NCBI RefSeq assembly: GCF_028687615.1
Contig: NZ_JAQTZU010000010.1
Location: 62,001-126,000 of the forward strand
DNA length: 64,000 bases
Source of the DNA: Methylovulum sp.
GTDB lineage: Bacteria; Pseudomonadota; Gammaproteobacteria; Methylococcales; Methylomonadaceae
Reading direction: 5' to 3'
A program made the translations under genes and the position numbers. The first letter of the stretch is position 1. Each line of letters starts with the position of its first letter. The notes under the pieces were generated by a model. That model searched no databases. It was not told the DNA's origin and worked only from the letters and a program-made list of their open reading frames with translations. Of the stretch, positions 49,683 through 59,392 are shown piece after piece.

Positions 49683-50216
49683 ATGTCAAGAATTGCTAAA
49701 GCCCCCATCACTATACCTAAGGGTGTAGATATAAAACTGGAAGATAACAATGTGACCGTTAAAGGAGCTAAAGGTCATTTATCATTTATCATTAATCCAT
49801 CAGTAAGTCTTGATATTACGGAAAACGTAATTCAAATGACATGGAATAAAGATGATAAGAATGCAACAGCACAAGCTGGTACAGCACGAGCGATTGTGGG
49901 TAACATGGTTACTGGTGTTTCAATCGGTTTTGAAAGGAAATTGACCTTAATCGGTGTTGGTTATAGAGCGCAAGCGAAAGATAGAGTCTTGAGCTTGGCG
50001 TTAGGTTATTCACATCCGGTCGATTTTGAGATTCCTGCTGGCGTGACAATTGAAACTCCTTCCCAGACTGAAATTATTATCAAAGGTAGCGATAAGCAAC
50101 AAGTAGGGCAAGTGGCTGCCAAAATTAGGGCGTATCGTCCACCAGAACCTTATAAAGGCAAAGGTGTTAGATATGCTGAAGAGAATGTTATCAAGAAAGA
50201 AGCTAAGAAGAAATAA
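49683..50216 (+). CDS. rplF: 50S ribosomal protein L6
   Basis: 177 aa; SRIAKAPITIPKGVDIKLED start and YKGKGVRYAEENVIKKEAKK end. Located near the sarcin-ricin loop. Confidence 0.97.
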   Translation: MSRIAKAPITIPKGVDIKLEDNNVTVKGAKGHLSFIINPSVSLDITENVIQMTWNKDDKNATAQAGTARAIVGNMVTGVSIGFERKLTLIGVGYRAQAKDRVLSLALGYSHPVDFEIPAGVTIETPSQTEIIIKGSDKQQVGQVAAKIRAYRPPEPYKGKGVRYAEENVIKKEAKKK

Positions 50217-50225
50217 GGTGGCGTG

Positions 50226-50579
50226 ATGGAAAAAAAGCAAACTCGTATGAAGCACGCATTAAAATTGCGTTGCAAAATAAAAAAATTGAACGCCATCCGC
50301 TTATCGGTTCATAAAACATCCCAGCATATTTATGCCCAGATTATCAGTGGTGACGGTTGTAGCACATTGGTGAGCGCGTCAACGACCCAATCGGAAATTA
50401 AGTCGTTATTGAAAAACACTGATAACGTCCAAGCTGCGGCTGAAGTTGGTAAGCATATCGCTCAGAAAGCTCTAGCTGCTGGAATTACAGAGGTGGCTTT
50501 TGATCGATCTGGTTTTAAATATCATGGTCGCGTGAAAGCATTGGCGGATGCTGCTCGTGAAGTCGGCTTGAAGTTTTAG
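50226..50579 (+). CDS. rplR: 50S ribosomal protein L18
   Basis: 117 aa from the ATG at 50226, which has AAGGTGG 6-8 nt upstream; the track begins one codon earlier at a [23 protein letters not shown] and [20 protein letters not shown] bind 5S rRNA. Confidence 0.96.
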   Translation: MEKKQTRMKHALKLRCKIKKLNAIRLSVHKTSQHIYAQIISGDGCSTLVSASTTQSEIKSLLKNTDNVQAAAEVGKHIAQKALAAGITEVAFDRSGFKYHGRVKALADAAREVGLKF

Positions 50580-50585
50580 GAGAAT

Positions 50586-51095
50586 ATGATGTCTACAGCA
50601 CCTGCTCAAGGCAGTACTGATGGTTTGCAAGAAAAACTCGTTAATGTAAGGCGGGTTGCCAAAGTTGTAAAGGGTGGTCGCGTTTTTGGTTTTACCGCGT
50701 TGACAGTGGTTGGCGATGGTGCTGGTCGCGTTGGTTATGGTGTTAGTAAAGCCCGTGAGGTTCCTATCGCTATCCAAAAGTCTTTGGAACAAGCACGAAA
50801 AAATATGCGTAAAGTGTCATTGAAAGGTGATACCTTGCAATATCCGATAATGAACACAACCGGCGCGGCGAAAGTTTATATGCAACCCGCATCAGAAGGT
50901 ACCGGCATTATTGCTGGTGGTGCGATGCGTGCTGTTTTCGAAGTTGTTGGCGTTCATAATGTGTTAGCAAAATGTATTGGAACTAACAACCCTATTAACG
51001 TTGTCAGGGCAACTATTAATGGTCTTACTGGGATGCACAATATCAATCAAGTAGCGGCCAAGCGTGGTTTGTCCGTCGATCAAATTATCGGATAA
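50586..51095 (+). CDS. rpsE: 30S ribosomal protein S5
   Basis: 169 aa; double-stranded RNA-binding-like domain [24 protein letters not shown] and [20 protein letters not shown]. Involved in accuracy and mRNA entry. Two adjacent ATG codons (50586, 50589) could start it. Confidence 0.97.
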   Translation: MMSTAPAQGSTDGLQEKLVNVRRVAKVVKGGRVFGFTALTVVGDGAGRVGYGVSKAREVPIAIQKSLEQARKNMRKVSLKGDTLQYPIMNTTGAAKVYMQPASEGTGIIAGGAMRAVFEVVGVHNVLAKCIGTNNPINVVRATINGLTGMHNINQVAAKRGLSVDQIIG

Positions 51096-51100
51096 TTAAG

Positions 51101-51286
51101 ATGGCTACTACTAAATTGAGTGTAACAATGGTTAAGAGCAAGTTTGGCCGTCTGCCTAATCATCAAGCTTGTTTAAATGGTTTGGGATTACGCAAGATGC
51201 ATCAAACCGTTGAAGTTCCTAATACACCAGAAAACAGAGGCATGATAAATAAAATATCATTTATGCTAAAAGTTGAGGAAGTATAA
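51101..51286 (+). CDS. rpmD: 50S ribosomal protein L30
   Basis: 61 aa; [20 protein letters not shown] and [20 protein letters not shown]. Stop overlaps the rplO start (TAATG). Confidence 0.96.
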   Translation: MATTKLSVTMVKSKFGRLPNHQACLNGLGLRKMHQTVEVPNTPENRGMINKISFMLKVEEV

Positions 51287-51720
51287 TGTTTCTTAATACA
51301 ATTCAATCAAGTGAAGGATCACGAAAAAAATCCAAACGTGTTGGTCGAGGTATCGGTTGTACTTTAGGAAAAACATGCGGAAGAGGTCATAAAGGTCAAA
51401 AAGCCAGAAGCGGTGGCTTCCATAAAGTTGGTTTTGAAGGTGGTCAGATGCCTCTACAACGCCGGTTGCCTAAAGTAGGTTTTGTTTCTAGATCTGGGAA
51501 ATATTCTGCTGAAGTTCGTTTGAATGAGTTAAATTCATTTGATTCCGATGTAATTGATTTAAAATCTCTTATTGATGCAAACGTGGTTCCCGCTTTTACT
51601 AAGGCCGCAAAAATTATTAAATCAGGTGAAGTCAACAAACCTTTTACAATTAAAGGGATTAAGGTGACATCAGGTGCAAGGGAAGCAATTGAAGCCGTTG
51701 GTGGAAAAATCGAGGCTTAA
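51286..51720 (+). CDS. rplO: 50S ribosomal protein L15
   Basis: 144 aa; glycine/lysine-rich N-terminus [30 protein letters not shown]. Extends into the 50S core. GAGGAAG before the ATG. Confidence 0.97.
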   Translation: MFLNTIQSSEGSRKKSKRVGRGIGCTLGKTCGRGHKGQKARSGGFHKVGFEGGQMPLQRRLPKVGFVSRSGKYSAEVRLNELNSFDSDVIDLKSLIDANVVPAFTKAAKIIKSGEVNKPFTIKGIKVTSGAREAIEAVGGKIEA

Positions 51721-51724
51721 TAAG

Positions 51725-53047
51725 GTGAATACTTCAAGAGCTCAAATGGTCAATAAAACCGGTAATTATTCGGAACTTCAAGCAAGATTGTTATTTGTTT
51801 TGGGCGCCCTTGTTGTTTATCGGATTGGGGCGCACATTCCTGTTCCTGGTATCGACCCGAAGGCTTTGGCCATTATGTTTGAACAGCAAAGCGGATCGAT
51901 ATTGGACATGTTTAACATGTTTTCTGGCGGTGCCTTAATGCGATTAAGCTTATTCGCTCTGGGAATAATGCCCTATATTTCTGCTTCAATCATTATGCAA
52001 TTAATGACAGTTGTTATTCCGTCAATGGAGCAGATGAAGAAAGAAGGGGAGGCCGGCAGAAGGAAAATATCCCAATTTACCCGCTATGGAACTGTTGTGT
52101 TAGCAACTTTTCAAGCGATCGGGATCTCGTTGGCTTTACAAAATCAAACTGCCGGTGGTCTATCGGTTGTTTTAAATCCAGGAATCGGATTTGTAGCCGT
52201 TACAACCATTACTTTGGTCACGGGTACAGTTTTTTTAATGTGGTTAGGTGAGCAAGTAACCGAGCGTGGTATTGGTAATGGAATCTCAATGATCATTTTT
52301 GCAGGTATTGTATCAGGGTTGCCCAAGGCGGTTGGCGGGACTCTCGAACTTGCTAGGACAGGGGAAATGAATGGAGCATTTATAATGCTTCTTTTCCTGT
52401 TGTCTGTTGGTGTGACTGCGTTGGTTGTATTTGTTGAAAGAGGCCAAAGAAGGATACTTATTAATTATCCTAAGCGTCAAGAGGGGCGCAAGCTTTATGC
52501 GGCGCAAAGCAGTTTTCTGCCATTAAAAATAAATATGGCAGGTGTTATTCCCCCTATATTCGCTTCGAGCATAATATTATTTCCTGCAACAATCGCGGGA
52601 TGGTTTGGCAATGCAGAAGGTTTTACTTGGCTTCAGGATATAGCAACCATGTTGTCTCCTGGTCAACCAATCTATGTAATGCTTTATGCCTCAGCTATTG
52701 TTTTCTTTTGCTTTTTTTATACGGCATTAGTTTTTAATTCGAAAGAAACGGCTGATAATTTAAAAAAATCTGGTGCTTTTTTACCAGGTATTAGGCCGGG
52801 TTTACAAACTAGCATGTACATTGATAAGGTTATGACAAGATTAACTCTAACGGGTGCATCTTACATAACGCTGGTATGTTTGTTGCCGGAGTTTTTAATT
52901 GTGTATTGGAACGTGCCATTTTATTTTGGCGGAACTTCCTTGCTAATTATTGTTGTGGTTGTCATGGATTTTATTTCGCAAATGCAAACCCATGTTATGT
53001 CGCAGCAATATGAAGGCTTAATGAAGAAAGCCAATTTAAAAAAATGA
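51725..53047 (+). CDS. secY: Preprotein translocase subunit SecY
   Basis: 440-aa channel protein with ten transmembrane helices: [20 protein letters not shown], plug region [20 protein letters not shown] and the cytoplasmic loop [20 protein letters not shown] that binds SecA and ribosomes. GTG at 51725, 4 bp after rplO, gives the family length; an ATG at 51746 with AAGAG upstream is an alternative. The track start lies inside rplO. Confidence 0.96.
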   Translation: MNTSRAQMVNKTGNYSELQARLLFVLGALVVYRIGAHIPVPGIDPKALAIMFEQQSGSILDMFNMFSGGALMRLSLFALGIMPYISASIIMQLMTVVIPSMEQMKKEGEAGRRKISQFTRYGTVVLATFQAIGISLALQNQTAGGLSVVLNPGIGFVAVTTITLVTGTVFLMWLGEQVTERGIGNGISMIIFAGIVSGLPKAVGGTLELARTGEMNGAFIMLLFLLSVGVTALVVFVERGQRRILINYPKRQEGRKLYAAQSSFLPLKINMAGVIPPIFASSIILFPATIAGWFGNAEGFTWLQDIATMLSPGQPIYVMLYASAIVFFCFFYTALVFNSKETADNLKKSGAFLPGIRPGLQTSMYIDKVMTRLTLTGASYITLVCLLPEFLIVYWNVPFYFGGTSLLIIVVVVMDFISQMQTHVMSQQYEGLMKKANLKK

Positions 53048-53075
53048 TCTATTGTAAGAACACTTAGGAGTTGTC

Positions 53076-53189
53076 ATGAAAGTTCGAGCATCTGTAAAAA
53101 AAATTTGTAGAAATTGTAAAATAGTTAAAAGAAACGGTGTTGTTAGGGTTATTTGCCTAGATGGTAGACATAAGCAACGGCAAGGTTGA
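53076..53189 (+). CDS. rpmJ: 50S ribosomal protein L36 (zinc-binding form)
   Basis: 37 aa, too short for the ORF track: [20 protein letters not shown] then [17 protein letters not shown]. Three cysteines and a histidine form the zinc site of the C-plus type. TAGGAG sits before the ATG. Closes the spc group after secY. Confidence 0.95.
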   Translation: MKVRASVKKICRNCKIVKRNGVVRVICLDGRHKQRQG

Positions 53190-53264
53190 TTTTATTTTGT
53201 TTTTATTTCTAATGTGCTAAAATTCGGCACTTAACTTTAGAATATTACTCAGGGGAGTATCTGA

Positions 53265-53621
53265 ATGGCACGTATTGCCGGGATAAATGTACCAGATCAT
53301 AAGCATGCGGTTATAGCGTTAACTGCTATTTATGGAATTGGTCGTCAAACTGCATCTGAAATTTGTACAGAAGTTGGTATCTTGCCGTCCATAAAAATTA
53401 AAGAATTGTCTGAAGATCAATTGGAAATGATTCGTGGGGTTGTTTCCAAAATGACCGTCGAAGGTGATCTTCGCCGCGAAGTCTCTATGAATATAAAACG
53501 CTTAATGGATTTAGGATGTTATCGCGGGATTAGGCATCGTCGAGGGCTTCCGTTAAGGGGTCAGAGAACAAGAACGAATGCTAGGACAAGAAAAGGTCCG
53601 CGTAAACCAATTAGAAAATAA
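53265..53621 (+). CDS. rpsM: 30S ribosomal protein S13
   Basis: 118 aa; [20 protein letters not shown] start and [20 protein letters not shown] tail touching the P-site tRNA. First gene of the alpha group; the 75-bp gap upstream holds a TAAAAT box inside a GTGC/GCAC dyad that may be a promoter. GGGGAG precedes the ATG. Confidence 0.97.
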   Translation: MARIAGINVPDHKHAVIALTAIYGIGRQTASEICTEVGILPSIKIKELSEDQLEMIRGVVSKMTVEGDLRREVSMNIKRLMDLGCYRGIRHRRGLPLRGQRTRTNARTRKGPRKPIRK

Positions 53622-53644
53622 GATATTCTTAAAGAGAAATAGTT

Positions 53645-54031
53645 ATGGCAAGTCCAAATCGTTCCAGAAAACGTATAAAAAAAGAAGTTGCTGATGGCAT
53701 TGTCCATGTGCATGCTTCTTTTAATAATACAATTATTACAATAACTGACAGAAAAGGAAATGCGCTGTCTTGGGCCACTTCAGGTGGGTCTGGTTTTCGA
53801 GGATCGAGAAAAAGTACGCCATTTGCAGCACAGGTCGCCGCTGAAAAAGCTGGCGTGGTTGCGCAAGAATTTGGCATGAAAAATTTAGATGTTTTGGTTA
53901 AAGGGCCAGGTCCTGGACGTGAGTCAGCCGTTCGATCTTTGAACAATCTCGGTTTTAAGATCAACAACATTATTGATGTCACTCCCATTCCTCATAATGG
54001 TTGCCGACCACCTAAGAAACGCCGCGTATAA
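53645..54031 (+). CDS. rpsK: 30S ribosomal protein S11
   Basis: 128 aa; [20 protein letters not shown] and the end [16 protein letters not shown]. Lines the platform by the Shine-Dalgarno cleft; residue G in HNGCR precedes the usual isoaspartate site. Confidence 0.97.
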   Translation: MASPNRSRKRIKKEVADGIVHVHASFNNTIITITDRKGNALSWATSGGSGFRGSRKSTPFAAQVAAEKAGVVAQEFGMKNLDVLVKGPGPGRESAVRSLNNLGFKINNIIDVTPIPHNGCRPPKKRRV

Positions 54032-54049
54032 AGAATTTGGAGTAATAAT

Positions 54050-54670
54050 ATGGCAAGATACCTAGGCCCCACCTGTAAATTAAGTCGAAGAGAAGGCGCC
54101 GACCTGCTTTTGAAAAGCAGAGGCAAATCTTTAGAAGGTAAATGTAAATTAGATCAAAAGCCTGGTCAGCATGGTACTAAGCGTACCAGAAATTCTGATT
54201 ATGCAATCCAGTTAAGAGCTAAACAACGTTTGCGTCGAATTTACGGTGTCTTAGAAAAACAGTTTAGAAATTATTATAAGATCGCAGATATGAAAAAAGG
54301 CGCAACAGGTGAAAACTTGTTGAACCTTCTTGAATCTAGACTCGATAATGTTGTATATCGTATGGGTTTTGCTTGCACAAGAGCCGAGGCTCGGCAATTG
54401 GTAAGCCACAAATCCATTGAGGTAAACGGTAGTCTACTCAATATACCTTCTTATCAAATTGTCCCAGGTGATGTTGTTAGTATTCGCGAAAAGGCAAAAA
54501 AGCAACAGAGAATTGTTGATGCATTAACTGTAACCGAACAATATGGTTTCCCAGTTTGGGTCGAAGTCAATTCAAAGGAGATGAAAGGTACTTTTAATTC
54601 ATTGCCTGATCGTGTTGATTTAGGTAGTGATATAAATGAACAGTTAGTAGTTGAGCTTTACTCCAAATAA
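54050..54670 (+). CDS. rpsD: 30S ribosomal protein S4
   Basis: 206 aa; [20 protein letters not shown] and the S4 RNA-binding domain [24 protein letters not shown]. Assembly initiator; in E. coli represses the alpha operon. No N-terminal four-cysteine zinc cluster. Confidence 0.97.
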   Translation: MARYLGPTCKLSRREGADLLLKSRGKSLEGKCKLDQKPGQHGTKRTRNSDYAIQLRAKQRLRRIYGVLEKQFRNYYKIADMKKGATGENLLNLLESRLDNVVYRMGFACTRAEARQLVSHKSIEVNGSLLNIPSYQIVPGDVVSIREKAKKQQRIVDALTVTEQYGFPVWVEVNSKEMKGTFNSLPDRVDLGSDINEQLVVELYSK

Positions 54671-54689
54671 TTAAATTCGAGGGATATAA

Positions 54690-55706
54690 ATGCAGAATTC
54701 TATTTCTGGCTTATTGAAGCCTCGTCTTGTCGAGGTTGTAAATAAAACCCCTAATCATTCAAGAATAGTGATAGAGCCGCTCGAACGCGGTTTTGGTCAT
54801 TCTCTTGGTAATGCATTGAGACGAGTTTTATTATCTACAATTCCTGGTTGTGCTGTAACCGATGTAGAAATTGAAGGTGTGCTTCATGAATACACCACAA
54901 TCGAGGGTGTACAGGAAGACGTTATCGATATAATGTTAAATTTGAAAAAATTGGCCGTTATATTACATTCTAAAGATGAAGTTGAGCTTATTTTAACGAA
55001 ATTTGGGGCTGGTAGCGTCACTGCAGGTGATATTACCTTGCCGCACGATGTCGAAATCGTTAATCCTGATTTAATTATCGCCAATTTAACTCAAGCTGGC
55101 GTGTTAAATATGAAGTTGAGAGTGCGTCGCGGCCGAGGATATGAACCTGTAAGTGTGCGCAAATCAATGCCAAATTATAATGCTCCTGTTATGGGGGCAT
55201 TGCAGTTAGATGCTTCATATAGCCCTATAGTAAAGGTATCTTATCAAGTTGAAAGCACTCGCGTTGAACAGCGTACTAATTTAGACAAGCTGATTATTGA
55301 ACTTGAAACAAATGGAACAGTTGATCCCGAAGAAACTATTAAATTGGCTGCAACAATTTTGCACGAGCAATTATCAGTATTCGTTGATTTTGAAAAAGTA
55401 AATGATCAACTTGAAGAAGAAAAAATCGAAGTGGAAGAAATATTTGAGCCTGTTTTGCTTCGTCCAGTTGATGATCTCGAATTGACCGTCCGTTCAGCGA
55501 ATTGTTTGAAGGCCGAAAATATCTTTTACATTGGTGATCTTATTCAGCGTACCGAAGTTGAGTTATTAAAAACGCCTAATCTGGGTAAAAAATCACTAAC
55601 CGAAATTAAAGACATACTTGCTTTAAAAGGCTTGTCACTAGGTATGCGCTTGGAAAACTGGCCACCCGACAATCTTGCAGATCAATCTCATTCAATAACG
55701 CATTAA
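54690..55706 (+). CDS. rpoA: DNA-directed RNA polymerase subunit alpha
   Basis: 338 aa; N-terminal dimer domain ([20 protein letters not shown]) and C-terminal DNA/activator-binding domain ([36 protein letters not shown]). GAGGGAT before the ATG; within the alpha operon. Confidence 0.97.
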   Translation: MQNSISGLLKPRLVEVVNKTPNHSRIVIEPLERGFGHSLGNALRRVLLSTIPGCAVTDVEIEGVLHEYTTIEGVQEDVIDIMLNLKKLAVILHSKDEVELILTKFGAGSVTAGDITLPHDVEIVNPDLIIANLTQAGVLNMKLRVRRGRGYEPVSVRKSMPNYNAPVMGALQLDASYSPIVKVSYQVESTRVEQRTNLDKLIIELETNGTVDPEETIKLAATILHEQLSVFVDFEKVNDQLEEEKIEVEEIFEPVLLRPVDDLELTVRSANCLKAENIFYIGDLIQRTEVELLKTPNLGKKSLTEIKDILALKGLSLGMRLENWPPDNLADQSHSITH

Positions 55707-55727
55707 CTTTATTAGGTCATCATAATA

Positions 55728-56090
55728 ATGAGACACCGTAAATCTGGTAGAAAATTTAATATGAATAGTAGCCATCGTAAGGCGCTGTTCAGTAATATGA
55801 TTAATTCATTGTTTAAACATGAATTAATAAAGACAACTTTGCCTAAAGCAAAAGAGTTAAGAGGTTTTGCCGAACCTTTAATTACCTTAGCTAAAGAAGA
55901 TAGTGTGGCTAAAAGACGTTTAGCCTTTGCAAAATTACGTGATCGTGAGATTGTGACTAAATTATTTAACGAATTAGGACCACGATATAAAAATAGGCCA
56001 GGCGGCTATTTGCGTATTATGAAATGTGGGTTCAGATCGGGCGATGATACGCCAATGGCCTATGTTGAATTAGTTGATAAGCCTGAATAA
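55728..56090 (+). CDS. rplQ: 50S ribosomal protein L17
   Basis: 120 aa; [20 protein letters not shown] start and [20 protein letters not shown]. Last gene of the alpha operon; no T-tailed terminator is visible before transposase debris begins at about 56150. Confidence 0.97.
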   Translation: MRHRKSGRKFNMNSSHRKALFSNMINSLFKHELIKTTLPKAKELRGFAEPLITLAKEDSVAKRRLAFAKLRDREIVTKLFNELGPRYKNRPGGYLRIMKCGFRSGDDTPMAYVELVDKPE

Positions 56091-56229
56091 TTAAATAAAG
56101 CAAAGAAAGGTAGTTCAACAATGAATTGCCTGAATGAGGCCATCCAAAAAATACCTGTATCCAAGTTGCATAAAGCCCTGCCATTAACATGTGGCAGGCG
56201 TCCCTTCTTTCAACACGTGGATTCAACTC

Positions 56230-56830
56230 CGAAGTGCCATACGGCCTCTTGCTCTTGTTCAGCAAAAACACCGCATGGGATGTTTGGTAATTGAGTGATT
56301 TTCGTGGGCGGTGGTTCAGCTTGTACATCACCGCTTCAACGTCCGCATCCGTGATATTCTCAAAACTGCTCCCTCTAGCGCCCCGTGTGGGCATTGGTAA
56401 AGTGTTGCCTGGTCAACCCGTTGGTGTTTTCATTTAAACCGCGCTCCCACGAATGGTAGGGATGCGCAAAACACACCTCCGCATTGAGATGTGCCTTGAT
56501 GGTTTCATGTCCGGCGGACTCCCTGCCGTTATCGGCGGTGATCGTCAACGCCTTGTCCAGATAAGGCTTGGGCAAAATAACCGTCGCTTCCGTGACGGCT
56601 TTGGCATGTTTGCCGTCTACTTTTTTAATCAAGGTGAATTGTCCTTAGACCACACTTGAGGTGGGACACCCTGTCCACTATCGTCACCAGTGCACCCTGA
56701 TGGTTCTGGCCTATCCACTGTGTCGATCCCCCAGTCGCCCATGGGGGGGGGCTTTTCCTCGACGATGGCGGGACGCCCATCAATACTGACACAGTTTCTG
56801 ATTTGTCCACGCTTATCCCTTGTGCCAGTT
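56230..56830 (-). pseudogene. IS30-family transposase, frameshifted fragment
   Basis: Pieces in three frames line up with the C-terminal integrase domain of IS30 transposases: VSIDGRPAIVEEKSP, then QWIGQNHQGALVTIVDRVSH, KKVDGKHAKAVTEATVILPK, ITADNGRESAGHETIKAHLN, SWERGLNENTNGL and NITDADVEAVMYKLNHRPRK. A run of G at about 56748 and the region near 56390 carry frameshifts. The N-terminal helix-turn-helix is missing. It adjoins the decayed 3' end of the phage gene at 56904. Inactive. Confidence 0.85.
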
Positions 56831-56903
56831 GACCATCTAAGTTACCAACCCCAATCCTCGGAAAAACCAGTGCCCCATCCGCCGCCAGCCCTCGGTCAGT
56901 CAG

Positions 56904-57164
56904 TTAGGCGACGCACAGGTCGCCATAAAAGTGGTAGCGCAACACCGCCGTCACTTGGCCCAGCCAAGCAATCTCAACCCTCAGCTTCTCAATGCTGACG
57001 GCATGGCCTTGCCCGCGCAGGGCGGCCAAGATCATCGTCTCATTGGCAACATAGCGGTCTGATGAACTCAGCACCTTGAGCACACGCAGACGCAAGTCAA
57101 TCAACCGAAAATTATCCGCTCTGGCGGCAAACGGCTTAACGCCGGAATAATCGGTAGTTGGCAT
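56904..57164 (-). pseudogene. VpaChn25_0724-type phage protein, copy 1 (nonsense-truncated)
   Basis: 86 codons (RLIDLRLRVLKVLSSSDRYV, AALRGQGHAVSIEKLRVEIA WLGQV) resemble small proteins of transposable Mu-like phages. After the stop the frame continues with LTDRGLAADGA, which aligns with QLGNKGLDVV in the second copy, so a TAA has replaced a sense codon. Follows a DNA-binding-like gene on the same strand. Role in the phage unknown. Confidence 0.6.
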
Positions 57165-57385
57165 AACTGTCTCATTATTGTTTGTAATTTTTCTAATACC
57201 TCGTTTTTTAAGTGATTTAATATCAATCTAGCTAATCCGCCGTGTGGTTCTTTATCCTGTCGAAGCCACCAGCGTTGCGCCACAATGCAAACTGTCCGGT
57301 GGTTGTAGCCTTTGAGCTGGGCAAAATCGGCCAGCGATGAGTTACGCTCGCGTAAGATATGCTTTACCTCTTTGCTGCTTTCCAT
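57101..57385 (-). CDS. Phage regulatory-type small protein (Mu-like prophage remnant)
   Basis: 94 aa from the ATG at 57385: ESSKEVKHILRERNSSLADF AQLKGYNHRTVCIVAQRWW then DKEPHGGLARLILNHLKNEV. Similar proteins stand next to the repressor in transposable phages and probably bind DNA; this is recognition of a pattern, not a named family. Divergent from the repressor remnant across 245 bp. The C-terminal 30 residues overlap the next gene and may be a frame artefact. Confidence 0.5.
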   Translation of the reverse strand: MESSKEVKHILRERNSSLADFAQLKGYNHRTVCIVAQRWWLRQDKEPHGGLARLILNHLKNEVLEKLQTIMRQLCQLPIIPALSRLPPERIIFG

Positions 57386-57495
57386 TAAGTTATGCTCACT
57401 ATTCATTTGTTGTGTATATGCTAATCACAATTAATGAAGGCTCCATATGGATTTTGGGGTCTTTTTATTTTTAATAAATAAGCGACTATAAATGC

Positions 57496-57547
57496 ACCCG
57501 TCATTCCGGCAGGGAGAGCGTAGCGAGGGTTGGCCGGAATGACGGGT
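57496..57547. repeat. Palindromic repeat in the phage control region
   Basis: Perfect 15-bp arms ACCCGTCATTCCGGC/GCCGGAATGACGGGT with a 22-bp centre, inserted between the divergent phage regulatory genes. Related in core (ATTCCGGC) to the hairpin at 14121. Confidence 0.8.
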
Positions 57548-57630
57548 ATCTTTGTGGTTGCCATGTTAGTTATGACAAAAGACCCTGAAACCCATATAGA
57601 GCCTTAATGAATTTTCAAGGGAATTTATAC

Positions 57631-57957
57631 ATGAAAAATGAATTTAATTTTGACGACATTATTTTTCTTTTAAAAACAGTAGCTAATATCGGAAATGATG
57701 CTGAATGAAGAAATTATTAAGCTTGCTAATTCAGAAAACGTGAATATTGATTGGATTTTTTCAGGACAAGGCGCGATGCACCGCCACGCACTGGACGAAA
57801 GCACGGAAGATAATGTATCGAAACGCCATGAGGCGTTGCTGACGATGTTTGATGCGCTGAACGAGGATCAAAAAAGGAAATACTTTCAAGCGCTCAAGAA
57901 AAGGAACGTTTGAATAAGCTGGAGGAATTGATGGGTGACGTTTTAAAAAAGGTGGGT
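57631..57957 (+). pseudogene. Phage repressor remnant with lost helix-turn-helix
   Basis: Starts MKNEFNFDDIIFLLKTVANI at 57631 with AAGGGA upstream and stops at a TGA after 25 codons. Another frame continues EEIIKLANSENVNIDWIFSG QG, the segment that normally follows a CI-type helix-turn-helix, so the DNA-binding core is deleted. A third frame (EKERLNKLEELMGDVLKKVG, ending 57957) supplies the usual coiled C-terminus after an A-run slip. Non-functional. Confidence 0.65.
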
Positions 57958-57961
57958 TAGC

Positions 57962-58496
57962 ATGGAAAATCAGCATCTTAAGTCCAGATTGGCTGAGTTT
58001 AACCAAGCTGATGTACGGTTACGCATCCTACAAATCTTGACCGGCCGCCAAGCAATGCCAGTAATCAAGCAGTGTTACTCTATGCCTTGCGCGAGCAAGG
58101 CCAAGCCATCAGCCATGACTGGCTCTATGTGGAATTGCCGTGGCTTCAGCAGGTGGCGGGTGTTTTAGTTTATCAGTACGCAGGCGGGGCGCATGTTGCC
58201 CAATTGGGCAATAAGGGTTTGGATGTGGTGAATGATCTATTAGCCATTCCCGGCATCCGCAGGCCAGCGCCTGACGAGCTATTCAGGGCAAGCGCATATA
58301 AATCAATCAAAATATCAATAAGTTATGTTATTTAAGGCTTTACCATAATGAATTGAGCGTCCATCGTTGCCGATGGTATCAACAAACAAGCTGATTATCA
58401 CTGTCTTATACATAACTTGTCCGGCTGTATCCTATAAGTCTTTGATTGTTTGAAAATTTTATATGCGCTTGCCCTGACGAGCTATTCTGTTTTTAG
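57962..58496 (+). pseudogene. VpaChn25_0724-type phage protein, copy 2 (frameshift plus insertion)
   Basis: ENQHLKSRLAEFNQADVRLR ILQIL in one frame, then LLYALREQGQAISHDWLYVE LPWLQQV and QLGNKGLDVVNDLLAIPGIR in the next; one base is lost near 58045. The last codons are displaced by a 191-bp element at 58285-58475; joined across its 12-bp duplication the gene would end PDELFCF-stop at 58496. Homologous to the copy at 56904 on the other strand. Confidence 0.7.
58285..58475. mobile_element. 191-bp MITE with 12-bp direct repeats
   Basis: Inverted ends AGGGCAAGCGCATATAAA/TTTATATGCGCTTGCCCT bound a non-coding AT-rich body. GACGAGCTATTC flanks both sides (58273-58284, 58476-58487). A target duplication of 10-12 bp is typical of IS4/IS231-type transposases. 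A loose hairpin GTCCATCGTTGCCGATGG lies inside. Confidence 0.85.
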
Positions 58497-58523
58497 AACC
58501 TTAATTTTATTTGGAGTTTAGGC

Positions 58524-58885
58524 ATGAGCGAAACTAAACCACAACTGCAATTACTGCCTTGCCCATTTTGTGGCGGTGAAGCGGTACTAAAACAAGGGTT
58601 TACCGGATTTCCTGAGTGCGTGTTTTAAAAGTACGGCGGTGGTGAAAACTGAGGTTTTTAGATCAAATTCATCTTGAAACAAGGTGATTTCATCCAATTT
58701 TCCAATGTTACGTTCGGGCAACCCAGTTGATTGTGACCAATTTTTACTAAATCGAGACTTTTAAAACACGCACTGAAGCTTATATAGTTTTTTGTCCCGA
58801 TAAAAGCCGTAATGTGATGATGCTTGGTGTTGATTTAAATTAGGATGATATTGTGAAAGCATGGAATAGACGCGTTAATTCCTAA
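58524..58885 (+). pseudogene. Lar-type (restriction alleviation) zinc-ribbon gene split by a MITE
   Basis: SETKPQLQLLPCPFCGGEAV is the Lar-family start with a CPFCG zinc knuckle. The frame is broken at 58616 by the second copy of the 158-bp MITE. Removing the element and one TGA duplication restores PEAYIVFCPDKSRNVMMLGV, then an in-frame TAG, then DDIVKAWNRRVNS, the typical Lar ending. So the gene has both an insertion and an amber codon. Lar proteins of phages protect against type I restriction. Confidence 0.75.
58616..58773 (-). mobile_element. 158-bp MITE, copy 2 (target duplication TGA)
   Basis: Same element as 12783-12941 in the opposite orientation, with perfect 17-bp ends GTGCGTGTTTTAAAAGT/ACTTTTAAAACACGCAC. 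TGA stands on both sides. The exact ends are confirmed by restoration of the host reading frame when it is removed. Confidence 0.92.
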
Positions 58886-59171
58886 AAATTTATCACGCCA
58901 AATAAAATCAAAAAACGTATTTTTTACCCAGAAATCACGCCAAATAAAAAACAAATTCAAAAACAACAATAATCCTCTGCAAGCACCGTCCTCCCTAACT
59001 TTCGGCGTTATCCCACGTCTTCCCGCTTTCACGCCAAATATCGGACCAAAACACACTTTACTATCTTTATCAAGCCGTTTCGTTGAATCCGTTGGAAAAC
59101 TCAAAGGTGAAGTAAGAATGTAGTAATTTATAGAAAAATGTCCCATAAAAAAATGTAACACATTGATTAAA
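58886..59171. other. Gene-free stretch with three TATTTGGCGTGA motifs
   Basis: TCACGCCAAATA occurs at about 58892, 58934 and 59030. The reverse-strand ORF 58835-59161 has no protein-like features and is not called. Confidence 0.45.
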
Positions 59172-59218
59172 TGGAGCTAGTGGGGGGAATCGAACCCAAG
59201 ACCCACACATTACGAATG
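59172..59218 (-). tRNA. tRNA-Thr (CGU) 3' half, probable attachment-site scar
   Basis: Read on the reverse strand the sequence is CATTCGTAATGTGTGGGTC, a T-arm GGGTTCGATTCC and ACTAGCTCCA: the anticodon loop through CCA of a Thr(CGU) tRNA. The acceptor 5' strand and D-arm are absent. Duplicated 3' tRNA ends mark att sites of tyrosine-integrase elements. Confidence 0.6.
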
Positions 59219-59392
59219 AGCAAAAACCAACAAACCACAAAAAATAGCAACAAACTATAATAAAATAATCAATGCCTTACACGCTATTGACACTTGCCTT
59301 GTGTTGCCATTTATTGCCCTTATTTATTCTCAAGTGTCCCGCCAGTGTCCCACGGGACAGGGGCATTTTTAAGCAATAAAACTATATCTGCC
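59219..59392. other. Gene-free flank of the tRNA scar
   Basis: AT-rich to 59290, then a TGTCCC/GGGACA dyad near 59346-59359. No integrase gene or other frame is seen here. Confidence 0.4.

Noticed and set aside
56690-56998. 102-aa plus-strand ORF
   Set aside because: Antisense to the IS30 and phage fragments; proline/serine-rich composition typical of a shadow frame.
58835-59161. 108-aa reverse-strand ORF
   Set aside because: Composition is repetitive and AT-driven, and it overlaps the lar remnant and the repeated TATTTGGCGTGA motifs.
59172-59218. Functional tRNA gene
   Set aside because: The 5' acceptor strand and D-arm are missing and the T-stem pairs poorly.
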